The notes beneath the pieces are model-generated. The model ran no database searches and was not told the DNA's origin. It worked only from the letters and a program-made list of their open reading frames with translations. DNA of 64,000 nucleotides from Bradyrhizobium sp. sGM-13 (lineage in GTDB: Bacteria; Pseudomonadota; Alphaproteobacteria; Rhizobiales; Xanthobacteraceae), in the NCBI RefSeq assembly GCF_018398875.1, contig NZ_JAGWDK010000012.1:124001-188000 (forward strand). Reading direction: 5' to 3'. This document shows, piece by piece, positions 51,102-60,191 of the stretch (position 1 is the first letter of the stretch; each line of letters opens with the position of its first letter). The translations under genes were made by a program, and so were the position numbers.

Positions 51102-52061
51102 CTACGCCTTGATGTTGTTCTCGCGGACCACCTGTCCCCAGATGCTCACCTGCTTGGCGAAGAAGGTGCCGAACTCCTTGCCGTCGGCGAGCAGCAGCGA
51201 CATGTTCTGGGTATCGCGCAACTGCGCCGCTACCGCCGGCTCGCTGAGAATCTCCTTCACCGATTTCGCCATGCCGGCGACGGCATCTTCCGGCGTTCCC
51301 TTCGGCGCGAAAACGCCCCACCAGGCCAGCGTCTCGAAATCGGGAAAGCCCGCTTCGATCGCAGTCTGCGTATCCTTCAGCACGGGCATCCGCGCGCGGC
51401 CCATCTGCAGTATCGGCCGCAGCCTGTTGGTGCCGAGTTGTGCCGTGATCAACGCCGCCGATCCCACGATGAGATCGACATGGCCGCCGAGCACGTCGTT
51501 CATCGCCGGACCGCCGCCGCGGTAGGGCACATGTGTGATCTCGACGCCGGCCTTCTTGCCCAGCACCGTCATCGCCAGATGGCCGAGCGTGCCGATGCCG
51601 ACGGAGGCATATTTCACCGCGCCGGGCGTTGCCTTGCAGGCCGCGACCACGTCGGCAAAGGTCTTGTACGGCCGCTCGGCATTCGCGGCGATGACATAAG
51701 GCGCCGTGCCGACCAGGAACACCGGCACCAGATCCTTTTCGACATCCAGCCCCGGCTTTTCGAGGATCGATGGGATGACCGCGTGCGAATCGAACGTCAC
51801 CAGGAACGTCGCGCCGTCAGGCGCGCTCTTGGCAACCTGCACGGCGCCGAGCGAGCCCGCCGCGCCGGACTTGTTCTCCACCAGCACGGTGCGGCCGAGC
51901 TTCGTCTGCAGATGAGACTGCAATAGCCGCGCCAGCGCGTCGGTCGATCCGCCCGGCGGGAACGGCACCACCAGCGTCATGTTCTTGGCCGGCTGCGCCA
52001 GCGCCGGCGTCACCGCGAACGCGGCTGTCGCCGCAAGCAAGTTGCGTCTTGTGATCTTCAC
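51102..52061 (-). CDS. Bug/TctC-family tripartite tricarboxylate transporter receptor
   Basis: Protein of 319 aa with a signal peptide (1-22) and the Bug fold: NMTLVVPFPPGGSTDALARLL, NKSGAAGSLGA, HVPYRGGGPAMNDVLGGHVD. Bug proteins bind carboxylates for the TTT uptake system, but no TctA/TctB gene lies here, as is usual for the large Bug families of Burkholderiales and Rhizobiales. The neighbouring cupin and RraA-like genes suggest a role with a small organic acid. Confidence 0.9.
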   Translation of the reverse strand: MKITRRNLLAATAAFAVTPALAQPAKNMTLVVPFPPGGSTDALARLLQSHLQTKLGRTVLVENKSGAAGSLGAVQVAKSAPDGATFLVTFDSHAVIPSILEKPGLDVEKDLVPVFLVGTAPYVIAANAERPYKTFADVVAACKATPGAVKYASVGIGTLGHLAMTVLGKKAGVEITHVPYRGGGPAMNDVLGGHVDLIVGSAALITAQLGTNRLRPILQMGRARMPVLKDTQTAIEAGFPDFETLAWWGVFAPKGTPEDAVAGMAKSVKEILSEPAVAAQLRDTQNMSLLLADGKEFGTFFAKQVSIWGQVVRENNIKA

Positions 52062-52120
52062 AGAACTCTCCTCCCGTTGTCGCCCGCGATTTTTTTGTTT
52101 TTGTTCGCAGACTTGCTTTA

Positions 52121-52155
52121 GATCATGATGCGATTAGGCGGAATCGCATCACGAT
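52121..52155. repeat. Hairpin repeat near the Bug gene, unit 1
   Basis: Arms GATCATGATGCGATT and AATCGCATCACGATC with one mismatch. Such repeat hairpins recur in Bradyrhizobium genomes. It lies upstream of the Bug gene (start 52061), 60 bp before it. Confidence 0.6.
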
Positions 52156-52170
52156 CTCCTCTCCTTGTTT

Positions 52171-52218
52171 GAGCATGATTTTTCGGAAAACCAGTTCCCA
52201 CTTTTCCGGATCATGCTC
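52171..52218. repeat. Hairpin repeat near the Bug gene, unit 2
   Basis: Arms GAGCATGAT…TCGGAAAA and TTTTCCGGATCATGCTC around a short loop (CCAGTTCCCAC). A common palindromic repeat of this genus. It ends at the cupin gene stop. Confidence 0.65.
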
Positions 52219-52586
52219 TAGGTGCCGAAGCCGGACCCGGCCTTTTTGTATTCCGGGCGCGGCGGACTGAAGATGTCAAGCACACGCGCACCTTCCGGTC
52301 CAGCCCGCATGGTGTGCGGCACATTGCCGGGCGTCCGCCAGAAATCGCCCTTTTTGACCGGAATTTCCTCACCGCCCTGAACGCGGATCGCCGATCCCTC
52401 AAGCAGCACGCCCCATTGTTCTTCGGGGTGATGATGCAGCGTGCCTTGCGAATGCGGCGCCAGCGTCACCACCGACAGCATGGCGTGCTCGCCGGAAAAG
52501 ATGCGTGTGGTGACGCCGGCAGCGAGTTCGCGAAGCAGGCCGTCGCTAGGGTTATCAAGATTGTGAAATTCGTCCTTCTGAGTCAT
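52218..52586 (-). CDS. Cupin domain-containing protein
   Basis: Single-domain cupin of 122 aa with APHSQGTLHHHPEEQWGVLLEG (metal-binding His set) and a matching second half. Strong ribosome-binding site AAGGAGGATCG before the ATG. Probably a metal-binding small-molecule enzyme or sensor. It lies 29 bp downstream of the RraA-like gene on the same strand, so both may share a transcript. Confidence 0.85.
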   Translation of the reverse strand: MTQKDEFHNLDNPSDGLLRELAAGVTTRIFSGEHAMLSVVTLAPHSQGTLHHHPEEQWGVLLEGSAIRVQGGEEIPVKKGDFWRTPGNVPHTMRAGPEGARVLDIFSPPRPEYKKAGSGFGT

Positions 52587-52615
52587 CGATCCTCCTTGCG
52601 TGCTGTCGCGCCCCG

Positions 52616-53254
52616 TCAGGACTTTCCGTAGCTGCCCTGGTAGCGGCCTGCGCGGATCGCGGTGAGCGTATCTTCCTCGCGCGCGATCTGGGCGCGGACC
52701 GCCTCGAGCAATGTGGCGGCCACAGCAGCGGGGAACGATACCACGCCGTCCTCATCGCCCACCACGATGTCACCGGGAGAAATCACCGACCCGCCGACCG
52801 AAACCGGCACGTTGATCTCGCCGGGTCCGCTCTTGTACGGGCCGCGGTGGATCGCCGCGCGGGCAAAGCAGGGAAAGTCGGAGGCAGCGAAGGCTGCGAC
52901 GTCGCGGATGGCGCCGTCGATCACATAGCCCGCGGCACCGCGGTATTCGGCGATGTTCTTCATGATCTCGCCGACCAGCGCCCGCGTCTCGTCACCGCCG
53001 CCATCAACCACGATGACGTCGCCCGGCCCGATCAGTTCCAGCGCCCGGTGGATCGCAAGATTGTCGCCGGGCCGCGTGCGCACCGTAAAAGCAGGTCCGA
53101 CCAGCCGGCCGGCGCGATGAAACGGCCGCAGGCCCACGGCGCCCGGCAGCCGCGCAAGGTTGTCGCTGATGATCGAGGTCGGAGCGTTCCTGAACGCCTC
53201 GATCACCTCAGGCGCGGGCTTCGGCACGCTCGGTATGGCCGTGGTGATGGTCAT
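52616..53254 (-). CDS. RraA-like protein (HMG/oxaloacetate aldolase family)
   Basis: Protein of 212 aa of the RraA/dimethylmenaquinone-methyltransferase-like fold: GDVIVVDGGGDETRALVGEIM, GAAGYVIDGAIRDV (family active-site Arg-Asp pair) and GPGEINVPVSVGG. Bacterial relatives are class II aldolases for 4-hydroxy-4-methyl-2-oxoglutarate or regulators of RNase E; with a Bug receptor nearby the aldolase role fits better. The frame is open to 53452 but the ATG at 53254 is the natural start. Confidence 0.85.
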   Translation of the reverse strand: MTITTAIPSVPKPAPEVIEAFRNAPTSIISDNLARLPGAVGLRPFHRAGRLVGPAFTVRTRPGDNLAIHRALELIGPGDVIVVDGGGDETRALVGEIMKNIAEYRGAAGYVIDGAIRDVAAFAASDFPCFARAAIHRGPYKSGPGEINVPVSVGGSVISPGDIVVGDEDGVVSFPAAVAATLLEAVRAQIAREEDTLTAIRAGRYQGSYGKS

Positions 53255-53522
53255 AGAGACTGTTTCCTCTTGCTTCCTGTTGCAGCTCCGGCCCGCTCGG
53301 CGCGAGGGCTCCAGCCGCCACATGATGGCTTGGGTTGCTGCAAAACAATTAGCATTCCGCTTGAGCAGGTATAATGGATTTGGATGGGTCCGGCTCGCCC
53401 GGCGGCCTCGCAGGTCACGGCGGTGCTTTCGAAATCTTCGCCTCGGCCACACTTCTTAATGTTGCGTTAACCAGACCGGCCGACGCTGGCTGCGACGATT
53501 CGCGCCGCCCGGTTGTCTTACA

Positions 53523-54479
53523 ATGCTGTTTAAGAATCTTGCCCCCTCGCCGGCCCTTTCGATCATCCGGTTTTCCGACATCGACGCCTTCCGGCCGGTC
53601 GAATTCGTCGCCGATGCGCGCAGCCTTCCGCTGAATCTTGCGAACTTCCATACCGCGCGCGCGGCGGTGCAGTTGCCCTGCTGCCGGGTCACGATGCTCC
53701 GCTCGTTTCCACGTATTGTCGATGTCAGCTACCGCGCCGCGCATGGCGTCGTCATCTTCCAGATCGAGGACGACTACGACGTAGCCGTCAACGGCATGTC
53801 CGTGAATCGTCCGGCTTTTGTCGGCATGCGCGGCAATGTGGATTTGCAGTTCGTTGAACCCCGTGGATCGCTGCACGCGATCATCACGCTTGGCGCCGGC
53901 CTGCGCGATCGGGAATGGTTCGATACGCCGGACCGGCTATGCCCATTCATGCCGGACCCCGACGCCCTCGCAACGGTCAGATCCGTCACGACAGATATTT
54001 TGCAGACGGCTTCCGCCAGGCCGGAACTGTTGCAGGAGCCGCGTTCGGCGTTGGCCCTCCAGGAGGGCCTGCTGCTCGCCATCGACGAGATGTTCCGCAG
54101 CGGCCGAACGCCGGAAGTGGCGAGCCGGCACGCAAGCAGAGGCTATTGCCGCCTCGTTCGCATGATCGACGAGTATGTCGCCTTTCATGCCGCCTCGGCG
54201 ATCTACAGCGCCGACCTCGCCGAACAATGCGGCGTGTCGGTCAGGACGCTGGGCACAGCTGTGGCGAGCGTCCGCGGCATCAGCCTGCATCGCTATTTGC
54301 GCCTCAAGCAGCTTTGGTCGGCGCGCGCGCAGCTCGTGAAGGGATCCGACACCATCACCGTGACGTCCTGCGCCCGAGCCAATGGCTTCCGTCACATGGG
54401 CGAATTCGCAAGACTCTATCGCGCAGTGTTCCATGAAACGGCGTCGCGCACGCTGGCTCGCGCGAGAGGCGCTGACTGA
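53523..54479 (+). CDS. AraC family transcriptional regulator
   Basis: Regulator of 318 aa with a C-terminal double helix-turn-helix (about 215-310: YSADLAEQCGVSVRTLGTAVAS, then LVKGSDTITVTSCARANGFRHMGEFARLYRAVF) and an N-terminal AraC-binding-like domain. Divergent from the RraA-like gene (268 bp between starts), which it may control. Effector unknown. Confidence 0.88.
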   Translation: MLFKNLAPSPALSIIRFSDIDAFRPVEFVADARSLPLNLANFHTARAAVQLPCCRVTMLRSFPRIVDVSYRAAHGVVIFQIEDDYDVAVNGMSVNRPAFVGMRGNVDLQFVEPRGSLHAIITLGAGLRDREWFDTPDRLCPFMPDPDALATVRSVTTDILQTASARPELLQEPRSALALQEGLLLAIDEMFRSGRTPEVASRHASRGYCRLVRMIDEYVAFHAASAIYSADLAEQCGVSVRTLGTAVASVRGISLHRYLRLKQLWSARAQLVKGSDTITVTSCARANGFRHMGEFARLYRAVFHETASRTLARARGAD

Positions 54480-54747
54480 TTCTTGCCACAATGTGGCGTG
54501 CTCATTCGCTCGCCCTCAGATGGTGCACTTAGAATCGTTACAGCATCGTCTGCGCGAATTTGTCCTGCCGTTGAATTTCTTCAGGATTTTTAAAGACCTA
54601 ACACCGTGTTCCACCGGTCACATCCCGAGGATAAGGTCACAACGCAAGCGGGAACACCGTGCAATTTCGGGGTGACAGCGCTGCCAAAATGATGACAATC
54701 GACTCAATCAAAGTTCCCTAGAGAATTCGAGTTGGAGCAGACCGTCC

Positions 54748-55389
54748 GTGATCGCCTCACGTGCATCTTCACTTGTTGTTGCCACGATCGGAGGGCTGTT
54801 CGTGCTCGCGCCGGTGGCTTCAGATGCGCAGTGGTGGCGTAGCGCACCGTTCGATTTCGAATCCTGCGCCGATGTGGCCGAGAAGGCGACGACCAAAGAA
54901 GAAAAGACGGCGAAACTCGCTGAATGCAACGCGAAATTCGCCGGCCGCCGCAAGCCCGGCGGCGGCTACACCTATTACGACTTCATGCAGGACCGGACGT
55001 TCGACATCGCGGGACCCAACCCGACGCCGGAAGAGCAGAAGAAGATCGACGAGCAATATACTGCCTATCTCGAGCGCGAGCGGCGCAACCACATCGCCGC
55101 AGCGGCGGCGGCCAAGCAGCAACAGCCGGAGCCGCCGCCAGCACAGGGAGTACAACAAGGTGTCCAACAGGTCTCGCTGCGCACGGAGCAGGTCCCTCCG
55201 CCGGTCGAAACCGAAAGAGTGCCGATACCGGTGGCGAGCCCGGTCAAGCAGGCCGCACGCATCAGGGCGGCCCAATGCGCCAAGAACCAATTCTCATGTG
55301 AATGGCCGCGGCTCTCGGAGAGCATCAACGAACTGAAGCGGCTGTTCAACCCACAGCAGCAGCCGCCGAGCAAACAGAAGAAGAGCTAG
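54748..55389 (+). CDS. Secreted hypothetical protein with Gln/Pro-rich tail
   Basis: Protein of 213 aa starting at GTG 54748, with a signal peptide (to about SDAQW) and a single N-terminal Cys pair (C41, C60). The middle is Gln/Pro-rich (AAKQQQPEPPPAQGVQQGVQQ), followed by a C-terminal CAKNQFSC pair. It looks periplasmic. The nearest relatives I can suggest are unnamed Bradyrhizobium proteins. Followed at once by a palindromic repeat. Confidence 0.7.
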   Translation: MIASRASSLVVATIGGLFVLAPVASDAQWWRSAPFDFESCADVAEKATTKEEKTAKLAECNAKFAGRRKPGGGYTYYDFMQDRTFDIAGPNPTPEEQKKIDEQYTAYLERERRNHIAAAAAAKQQQPEPPPAQGVQQGVQQVSLRTEQVPPPVETERVPIPVASPVKQAARIRAAQCAKNQFSCEWPRLSESINELKRLFNPQQQPPSKQKKS

Positions 55390-55397
55390 CCACTTCT

Positions 55398-55516
55398 GTC
55401 GTCCCTGCGAACGCAGGGACCCATACGCCGCGGCGGTTATTTTGACCCGCTGGGTAGATATCCTTTTCAGACAATAACGATTTGTGGTTATGGGTCCCTG
55501 CTTTCGCAGGGACGAC
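55398..55516. repeat. ~120-bp palindromic repeat, copy 7
   Basis: Both standard ends (CCTGCGAACGCAGG and CCTGCTTTCGCAGG cores) between the convergent hypothetical genes at 54748 and 55550. It starts 8 bp after the first stop. Confidence 0.88.
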
Positions 55517-55549
55517 GTGGCTGAGCGGTGCGCTCGCGGCGAATCAGCA

Positions 55550-55750
55550 TCAGTGCGCACGCATCCGCTTGACGCGGCGCGACTTGATGACCGGCGCGAC
55601 AACAGCACGTGACGCCGCCCGCTGCTCCTGCAGCCTCGCTTCATAACCCGGCGAGGGCGTCGCCGTCGGCGGCACGGCATAAGCGGGCAGCAATGACGCC
55701 CAGAAAATTAGGGCGGCAACCGCTACCAGCGCGAGGCGCGTTCGTTTCAT
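55550..55750 (-). CDS. Small secreted hypothetical protein
   Basis: Protein of 66 aa: a signal peptide (1-25, TRLALVAVAALIFWASLLPAYA) and a basic, Arg/Lys-rich tail. GGAGAAGCG before the ATG at 55750 supports it as a real gene. No recognisable family. Confidence 0.6.
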   Translation of the reverse strand: MKRTRLALVAVAALIFWASLLPAYAVPPTATPSPGYEARLQEQRAASRAVVAPVIKSRRVKRMRAH

Positions 55751-55809
55751 GTCGCTTCTCCCATCGGCTTACCCGAACGAAACTCGCGCGGGACCGGCGC
55801 CGAGGCAAA

Positions 55810-56817
55810 TCAATTTCGGGGGCGAATCTGCTCCGGCGTCAGGCCGGGCGAGCCCTGGCCACTGCTTTCAGCCTGCCGGATCAATTCCACAATCCGGCGC
55901 GAGAGCGGCGCCTCAAGTCCGCGGCGCTCGGCGATTTCGGTGATGACGCCCTGCAGATAATCGATTTCGGTGCGGCGGCCGCGCTGCAGATCTTCCCACA
56001 TCGACGAGCGCGCCTCGGGATCGATCTTCATCGTCCGCCCCAGCAACGCTTCGAAGATCCGGTCCGGCAGCCGCAACAAAGCCGGCATCCAGGCGGGCGG
56101 AATCGGCGTCGGCGACACCGGCTTGATACCTTCGGCCTTGATCGCCGCGAGAGCTTCGGCGAGCTGATCGGCGAACAATTGCCGCCATGGTCGTTGTGCG
56201 AGCTGCCGGCGCAGCGGCAGATCGGCCAGCGCGTTGAGCGCGTTGTTGAGATTGAGCAGCAGCTTGCCCCATTGCACACCGTCAATGTTGCCGGTCGGCC
56301 GCATTGTCAGTCCCGGCACCGACAATTTCTCTGCTGTGCGCGCCTCGTCCTGCTCGATGACGATGTCACCCGAGGTGGCGCGATGAAACCGCCCTGCGCG
56401 AAGCGCGATCACGTTGAACGGCACCATGCCGCCGAGCACGCGCCGCCCCGGCAGGCGATTGCGCAGCACGGCGGCGTTGCCGACGCCGTTCTGCAGGCTA
56501 ACGACGACGACATTGGACGGCGCATGGTGAGCGATGATTTCGGCCATCGCAGCGGTATCCGCGCTCTTGACCGTGACCAGCACCACGCCGGCGTCAGCAA
56601 AAATGGAAGGGTTTTCGGACAATACGAACCGATCGCGCGCGACGGTCTGGTCAAAACCTTCAAAACTGGTCGGCCGCAGGCCGCCTGCCTCGATCTCGGC
56701 GATCACGCGCGGACGCGCCAGCAGCGCCACGCGGCAGCCGCCGGCCGCCAGCATGCCGCCGACGAAGCAGCCGATGCTGCCGGCGCCTGCGATAACGATC
56801 GTTTGGCGCGAAACCAT
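55810..56817 (-). CDS. 2-dehydropantoate 2-reductase family protein (second)
   Basis: Protein of 335 aa with TIVIAGAGSIGCFVGGMLAAGG at the N-terminus, the catalytic Lys in VQWGKLLLNLNNALNAL and the C-terminal SSMWEDLQRGRRTEIDYLQG. This set matches PanE-like ketopantoate reductases. The other PanE-like gene is at 42751. No pantothenate genes lie nearby, so physiological substrate unsettled. Confidence 0.9.
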   Translation of the reverse strand: MVSRQTIVIAGAGSIGCFVGGMLAAGGCRVALLARPRVIAEIEAGGLRPTSFEGFDQTVARDRFVLSENPSIFADAGVVLVTVKSADTAAMAEIIAHHAPSNVVVVSLQNGVGNAAVLRNRLPGRRVLGGMVPFNVIALRAGRFHRATSGDIVIEQDEARTAEKLSVPGLTMRPTGNIDGVQWGKLLLNLNNALNALADLPLRRQLAQRPWRQLFADQLAEALAAIKAEGIKPVSPTPIPPAWMPALLRLPDRIFEALLGRTMKIDPEARSSMWEDLQRGRRTEIDYLQGVITEIAERRGLEAPLSRRIVELIRQAESSGQGSPGLTPEQIRPRN

Positions 56818-56955
56818 TTGTCACCTACCGCGTTGCAACCGGCTTCGAATAGCAGAGCGCGCGGACGGTGCCTATCGCAGGTGGCACCGCTCGCGCCTTG
56901 TAACCGTCATGTGCCACCGTTATGTTTCACGCGGGGCTACGCAGAGGAGACAACC

Positions 56956-57531
56956 ATGGGTTTACTCGACGTACTCAACGGCATGATGAATGGGCCGCGC
57001 GGCCCGAGCCGCCCCAACTCACAATCCGAGAGCGGCGGAATGTCGCCCTTGACCATGGCGATCCTGGCGCTGCTGGCCTGGAAAGGCATCAAGCATTTCA
57101 GCGGCAACCAGACCGGCTCCGCACCACAACCGGCGCCCGTACCCGGCAATGTGAACGCCGGCATGCCCGGCGGCGGCATGGGCGGCGGGCTCAGCGACAT
57201 GCTCAAGGGCGGCTTGGGCGGGCTGCTCGCGGGAGGCGCGGCCGGCACAATCCTGAGCGGCGGCCTCGGCGACCTCATGAAACAGTTGCAACAGAACGGC
57301 CTCGGCGATCAGGCCGACTCGTGGATCAGCAACGGCCCCAACAAGCAGGTCTCGCCCGGCGATCTCGGCAATGCGCTCGGCGCCGACGACATCGAGCAGC
57401 TATCGGCGCAAAGCGGATTGTCGCGCGACGATTTGCTGCAAGGCCTCAGCCAGTATCTGCCCGACGTCGTCAATCATCTGACACCGGACGGACGGCTGCC
57501 GAACGAGAACGAGATATCGGAACGGATCTGA
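56956..57531 (+). CDS. YidB family protein (DUF937)
   Basis: Protein of 191 aa with the DUF937/YidB layout: GLLDVLNGMMNG start, a hydrophobic helix (MAILALLAWKGIKHFSG), a Gly/Met-rich linker, then GGLGDLMKQLQQNGLGDQADSW and the C-terminal SRDDLLQGLSQYLPDVVNHLTPDG. Function unknown; these are stress-associated small proteins. GAGGAGA before ATG 56956. Followed by the YeaQ-like gene. Confidence 0.85.
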   Translation: MGLLDVLNGMMNGPRGPSRPNSQSESGGMSPLTMAILALLAWKGIKHFSGNQTGSAPQPAPVPGNVNAGMPGGGMGGGLSDMLKGGLGGLLAGGAAGTILSGGLGDLMKQLQQNGLGDQADSWISNGPNKQVSPGDLGNALGADDIEQLSAQSGLSRDDLLQGLSQYLPDVVNHLTPDGRLPNENEISERI

Positions 57532-57602
57532 CGTCGCGAGACGCGCGGCGCCCGAGAGGTGCCGCGCCGCTTCACCATGGACGCATTGGAAAGGGGACGG
57601 AA

Positions 57603-57881
57603 ATGGGCGGCATTATCTGGATCATCGTCGTCGGCTTCGTTGCCGGCATCATCGCGCGCATCCTTTCGCCGGGCCAGAACAACCCGACCGGCTTCATCCT
57701 GACTACGGTGCTCGGCATCGCCGGCGCGTTCCTGGCGACCTTCGTCGGCCAGGCGATCGGCCACTACAGCCCCGATCAGGGTGCTGGCTTCATCACCGCC
57801 ACCATCGGCGCCCTAGTAGTGCTGTTCATCTGGAACAGACTGGTAGCGCGCGGCGTGATCTCGGATCCGGGGAATAGGTGA
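57603..57881 (+). CDS. GlsB/YeaQ/YmgE family stress membrane protein
   Basis: Protein of 92 aa with three hydrophobic helices: WIIVVGFVAGIIARILSPG, then FILTTVLGIAGAFLATFVG and FITATIGALVVLFIWNRL. This is the transglycosylase-associated GlsB/YeaQ/YmgE family. It lies 71 bp after the YidB gene. Bioinformatic family only; role unclear. Confidence 0.9.
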   Translation: MGGIIWIIVVGFVAGIIARILSPGQNNPTGFILTTVLGIAGAFLATFVGQAIGHYSPDQGAGFITATIGALVVLFIWNRLVARGVISDPGNR

Positions 57882-57890
57882 CGGCGTAAC

Positions 57891-58016
57891 CGTCATCCCG
57901 GGGCGATGCGAAGCATCGAACTATGGCGCGCACTTGCGCACCTGAGGATCTCGAGATTCCCCGGTGCGCAATTGCGCACCTGAGGTCTGGTGCTAGCGCA
58001 CCATCCCGGAATGACG
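57891..58016. repeat. Complex palindromic repeat (second family)
   Basis: A 126-bp element with arms GTCATCCCGGG and CCCGGAATGAC and internal palindromes ATCTCGAGAT and GTGCGCAATTGCGCAC. Parts recur at the window end (63942-64000). It sits between convergent genes. Confidence 0.7.
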
Positions 58017-58028
58017 GCCCTCCAATCT

Positions 58029-58811
58029 TCACAACACCAGATGCATCCCCGCATCCATGCGCACGAACTCGCCGGTCATGTTGCTCGACGCCGGCGAAGC
58101 GAGGAAGCAGACGAGCTGCGCGATATCCTCGGCCGTGGAGGCGACCTTCAGCGGCACCTTCGCCACGACAGCATCGCGCACGGCTTTCGCGCCGGCTTCG
58201 CCGCGGCCCTTGGTGAACCATGGCGTATCGATATAGCCGGGACACACCGTGTTGACGCGGATCAGCGGTGCCAGCGCGCGCGCCAGCGATTGCGTCATGG
58301 TGTTGAGCGCGCCCTTGCTTGCGGCATAGGCGACGGACGAGCCGCCGCCGGAAATGCCGGCGACCGACGACACGTTGACCACGGCGGACGGCAGGTTGGA
58401 GGCTTTCGCGCCCGCTTCGAGCAGCGCGCGCGCCGCGCGGATCATCTGGAACGGACCGATCGTGTTGACGGCATAGATGCGCTGAAAGTCCTCGGCCGAA
58501 AGCCCGTCGAGATCGTGATGCGGCACGTGCTTGGTGGTGCCGGCATTGTTGACCAGCACGTCGAGGCGTCCCCACGGCACGGCCGCGGCGGCGATCTTCC
58601 TGCAGTCTTCATCGCGCGACACGTCGCCCTGCACGACCACGACTTCGGCGCCAGCGCTGCGGCAGAGATCGGCGGTCGCTTCGGCTTCCGCCTTGCTGTT
58701 GGAATAGTTGACGACGATGCGCGCGCCGCCCTTCGCCAGAATGGCCGCGGTCGCCGCCCCCAAACCCGAAGCAGAACCGGTGACAATCGCGCACAAACCA
58801 TCCTTCGACAT
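58029..58811 (-). CDS. SDR family oxidoreductase
   Basis: Protein of 260 aa with TGSASGLGAATAAILA (NAD(P) motif), NNAGTTKHV, Ser of VNVSSVAGISG and YAASKGAL (Tyr-x3-Lys). Typical 3-oxoacyl-ACP or 3-hydroxyacyl-CoA type SDR. The ATG at 58811 has AAGGGA at a fitting distance. Divergent from the acyl-CoA dehydrogenase genes, whose products it could extend. Confidence 0.9.
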   Translation of the reverse strand: MSKDGLCAIVTGSASGLGAATAAILAKGGARIVVNYSNSKAEAEATADLCRSAGAEVVVVQGDVSRDEDCRKIAAAAVPWGRLDVLVNNAGTTKHVPHHDLDGLSAEDFQRIYAVNTIGPFQMIRAARALLEAGAKASNLPSAVVNVSSVAGISGGGSSVAYAASKGALNTMTQSLARALAPLIRVNTVCPGYIDTPWFTKGRGEAGAKAVRDAVVAKVPLKVASTAEDIAQLVCFLASPASSNMTGEFVRMDAGMHLVL

Positions 58812-59048
58812 CCGCATTCCCTTTGTTGTTCTTGAATTAGAGTTTTGACCGGCCGCTGGCGGGGCCGAGCGCTACCATATCGCGCGGCCAACGGCGTGCA
58901 AATCCGAAGAAGTCCGTTGCGCGGAATTTATTCTTTGCGCCGCGATCTTCATGCCGCCGCCTCATGCGGCCCTGCGGACAGCACTTGTCACAGCTATGGC
59001 TTTTGCCCATCATAAAGCGCAAGAAAAGACCGCAGCCGGCCCGGCCAT

Positions 59049-60158
59049 ATGAGTTGGGATTGGCATGCCAATTTCAAATCGGGGAACGCTGTGGCGGAGA
59101 GTGAGAACATCGTTGCCGAGACCGCGGAGAAAATCTTCGCCGATCTCGCCGACGCCCAAACCATCAATCGCGACCAGAAGGGTAAGTGGAAAGCCCCGCT
59201 CTGGCAGGCGCTGACCGACGCCGGCCTGCCGCTGGCTTGGGTGCCGGAGGATTACGGCGGTTCGGGCGCCTCTCTCGCCGAAGGCTTTAGCGTGCTGAGC
59301 GCGGCCGGCCGCTTTGCCGTCGCGGTGCCGCTGGCCGAAACCATGCTGGCGGGCTGGCTGTTGGCGCAGGCAAAGATCACTTCGCCCGGCGGTGAGATGA
59401 CGGTAGTGCCTGCGAGCCCGAAAGACCGAATTACCATCAATGCCGATGGCAGCCTGTCGGGCAGGGCTCGCGGCGTGCCGTTTGCCAAGGTCGCAAAATA
59501 CTTCGCGGTGCTCGCCAGCGATGCGAAGGGTGATTTCTCCGTCGCGCTGGTCGATGCTGGCAAGTGTCGGATCGAGAGCGGCCTCAATCTCGGCGGCGAT
59601 CCTTCTGACGTCGTGACGCTGGACAAGGTGGAGCCGGTCGCGATCAAGCCGGCGCCAATAGGTTTCGACCAGGCCCGGCTGATGCTGATGGGCGGCGTCG
59701 CGCGATCCCTGCAGATCGCCGGCGCGCTGGAATCGATGCTGGAAATCTCCGTGCGCTATTCCAACGAGCGTGTCGCCTTCGAGAAGAAGATCTCGAAATT
59801 CCAGGCGGTGCAGCACAACCTGGCGCGGCTCGCCGGCGAGTCGGCGGCCGCACTTGCCGCGGCCACCTCGGCCGCGGATGCCATTGCCAACGCTACGGGC
59901 TTCAACGACGAAGTGTTTCTCGAAGCGGTGGCGGCGAAAATCCGCTGCTCGGAGGCGGCGGAAAAAGGCGGCGGCATCGCCCATCAGGTGCATGGCGCGA
60001 TCGGCTTTACCATCGAGCACATCCTGCACCGCTATTCCCTGCGCGCGCTGGCCTGGCGCGACGATTTCGGCTCCGAGAGTTATTGGGCGGTCGAGCTCGG
60101 CAAGCTCGTGGCACAAAGAGGCGCCGATGAGTTGTGGCCGCTCGTGGCCTCGCGCTGA
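59049..60158 (+). CDS. Acyl-CoA dehydrogenase, smaller subunit type
   Basis: Protein of 369 aa of the acyl-CoA dehydrogenase fold, with LAWVPEDYGGSGASLAEGF and a C-terminal HQVHGAIGFTIEHILHRYSLR segment. The second half lacks the usual catalytic Glu loop and terminal TEVLRG text. It pairs with the complete-looking acyl-CoA dehydrogenase downstream (33 bp apart), as in heteromeric PimC/PimD or ChsE1/ChsE2-type enzymes. Substrate may be a long-chain, dicarboxylic or cyclic acyl-CoA. Confidence 0.85.
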   Translation: MSWDWHANFKSGNAVAESENIVAETAEKIFADLADAQTINRDQKGKWKAPLWQALTDAGLPLAWVPEDYGGSGASLAEGFSVLSAAGRFAVAVPLAETMLAGWLLAQAKITSPGGEMTVVPASPKDRITINADGSLSGRARGVPFAKVAKYFAVLASDAKGDFSVALVDAGKCRIESGLNLGGDPSDVVTLDKVEPVAIKPAPIGFDQARLMLMGGVARSLQIAGALESMLEISVRYSNERVAFEKKISKFQAVQHNLARLAGESAAALAAATSAADAIANATGFNDEVFLEAVAAKIRCSEAAEKGGGIAHQVHGAIGFTIEHILHRYSLRALAWRDDFGSESYWAVELGKLVAQRGADELWPLVASR

Positions 60159-60191
60159 GATCATCTCGATTTGCCTGCATAGAGAACAACA

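Noticed and set aside
55609..57531. A 640-aa plus-strand open frame
   Set aside because: Only its last part (from 56956) is the real YidB gene; the rest runs opposite the PanE-like gene.
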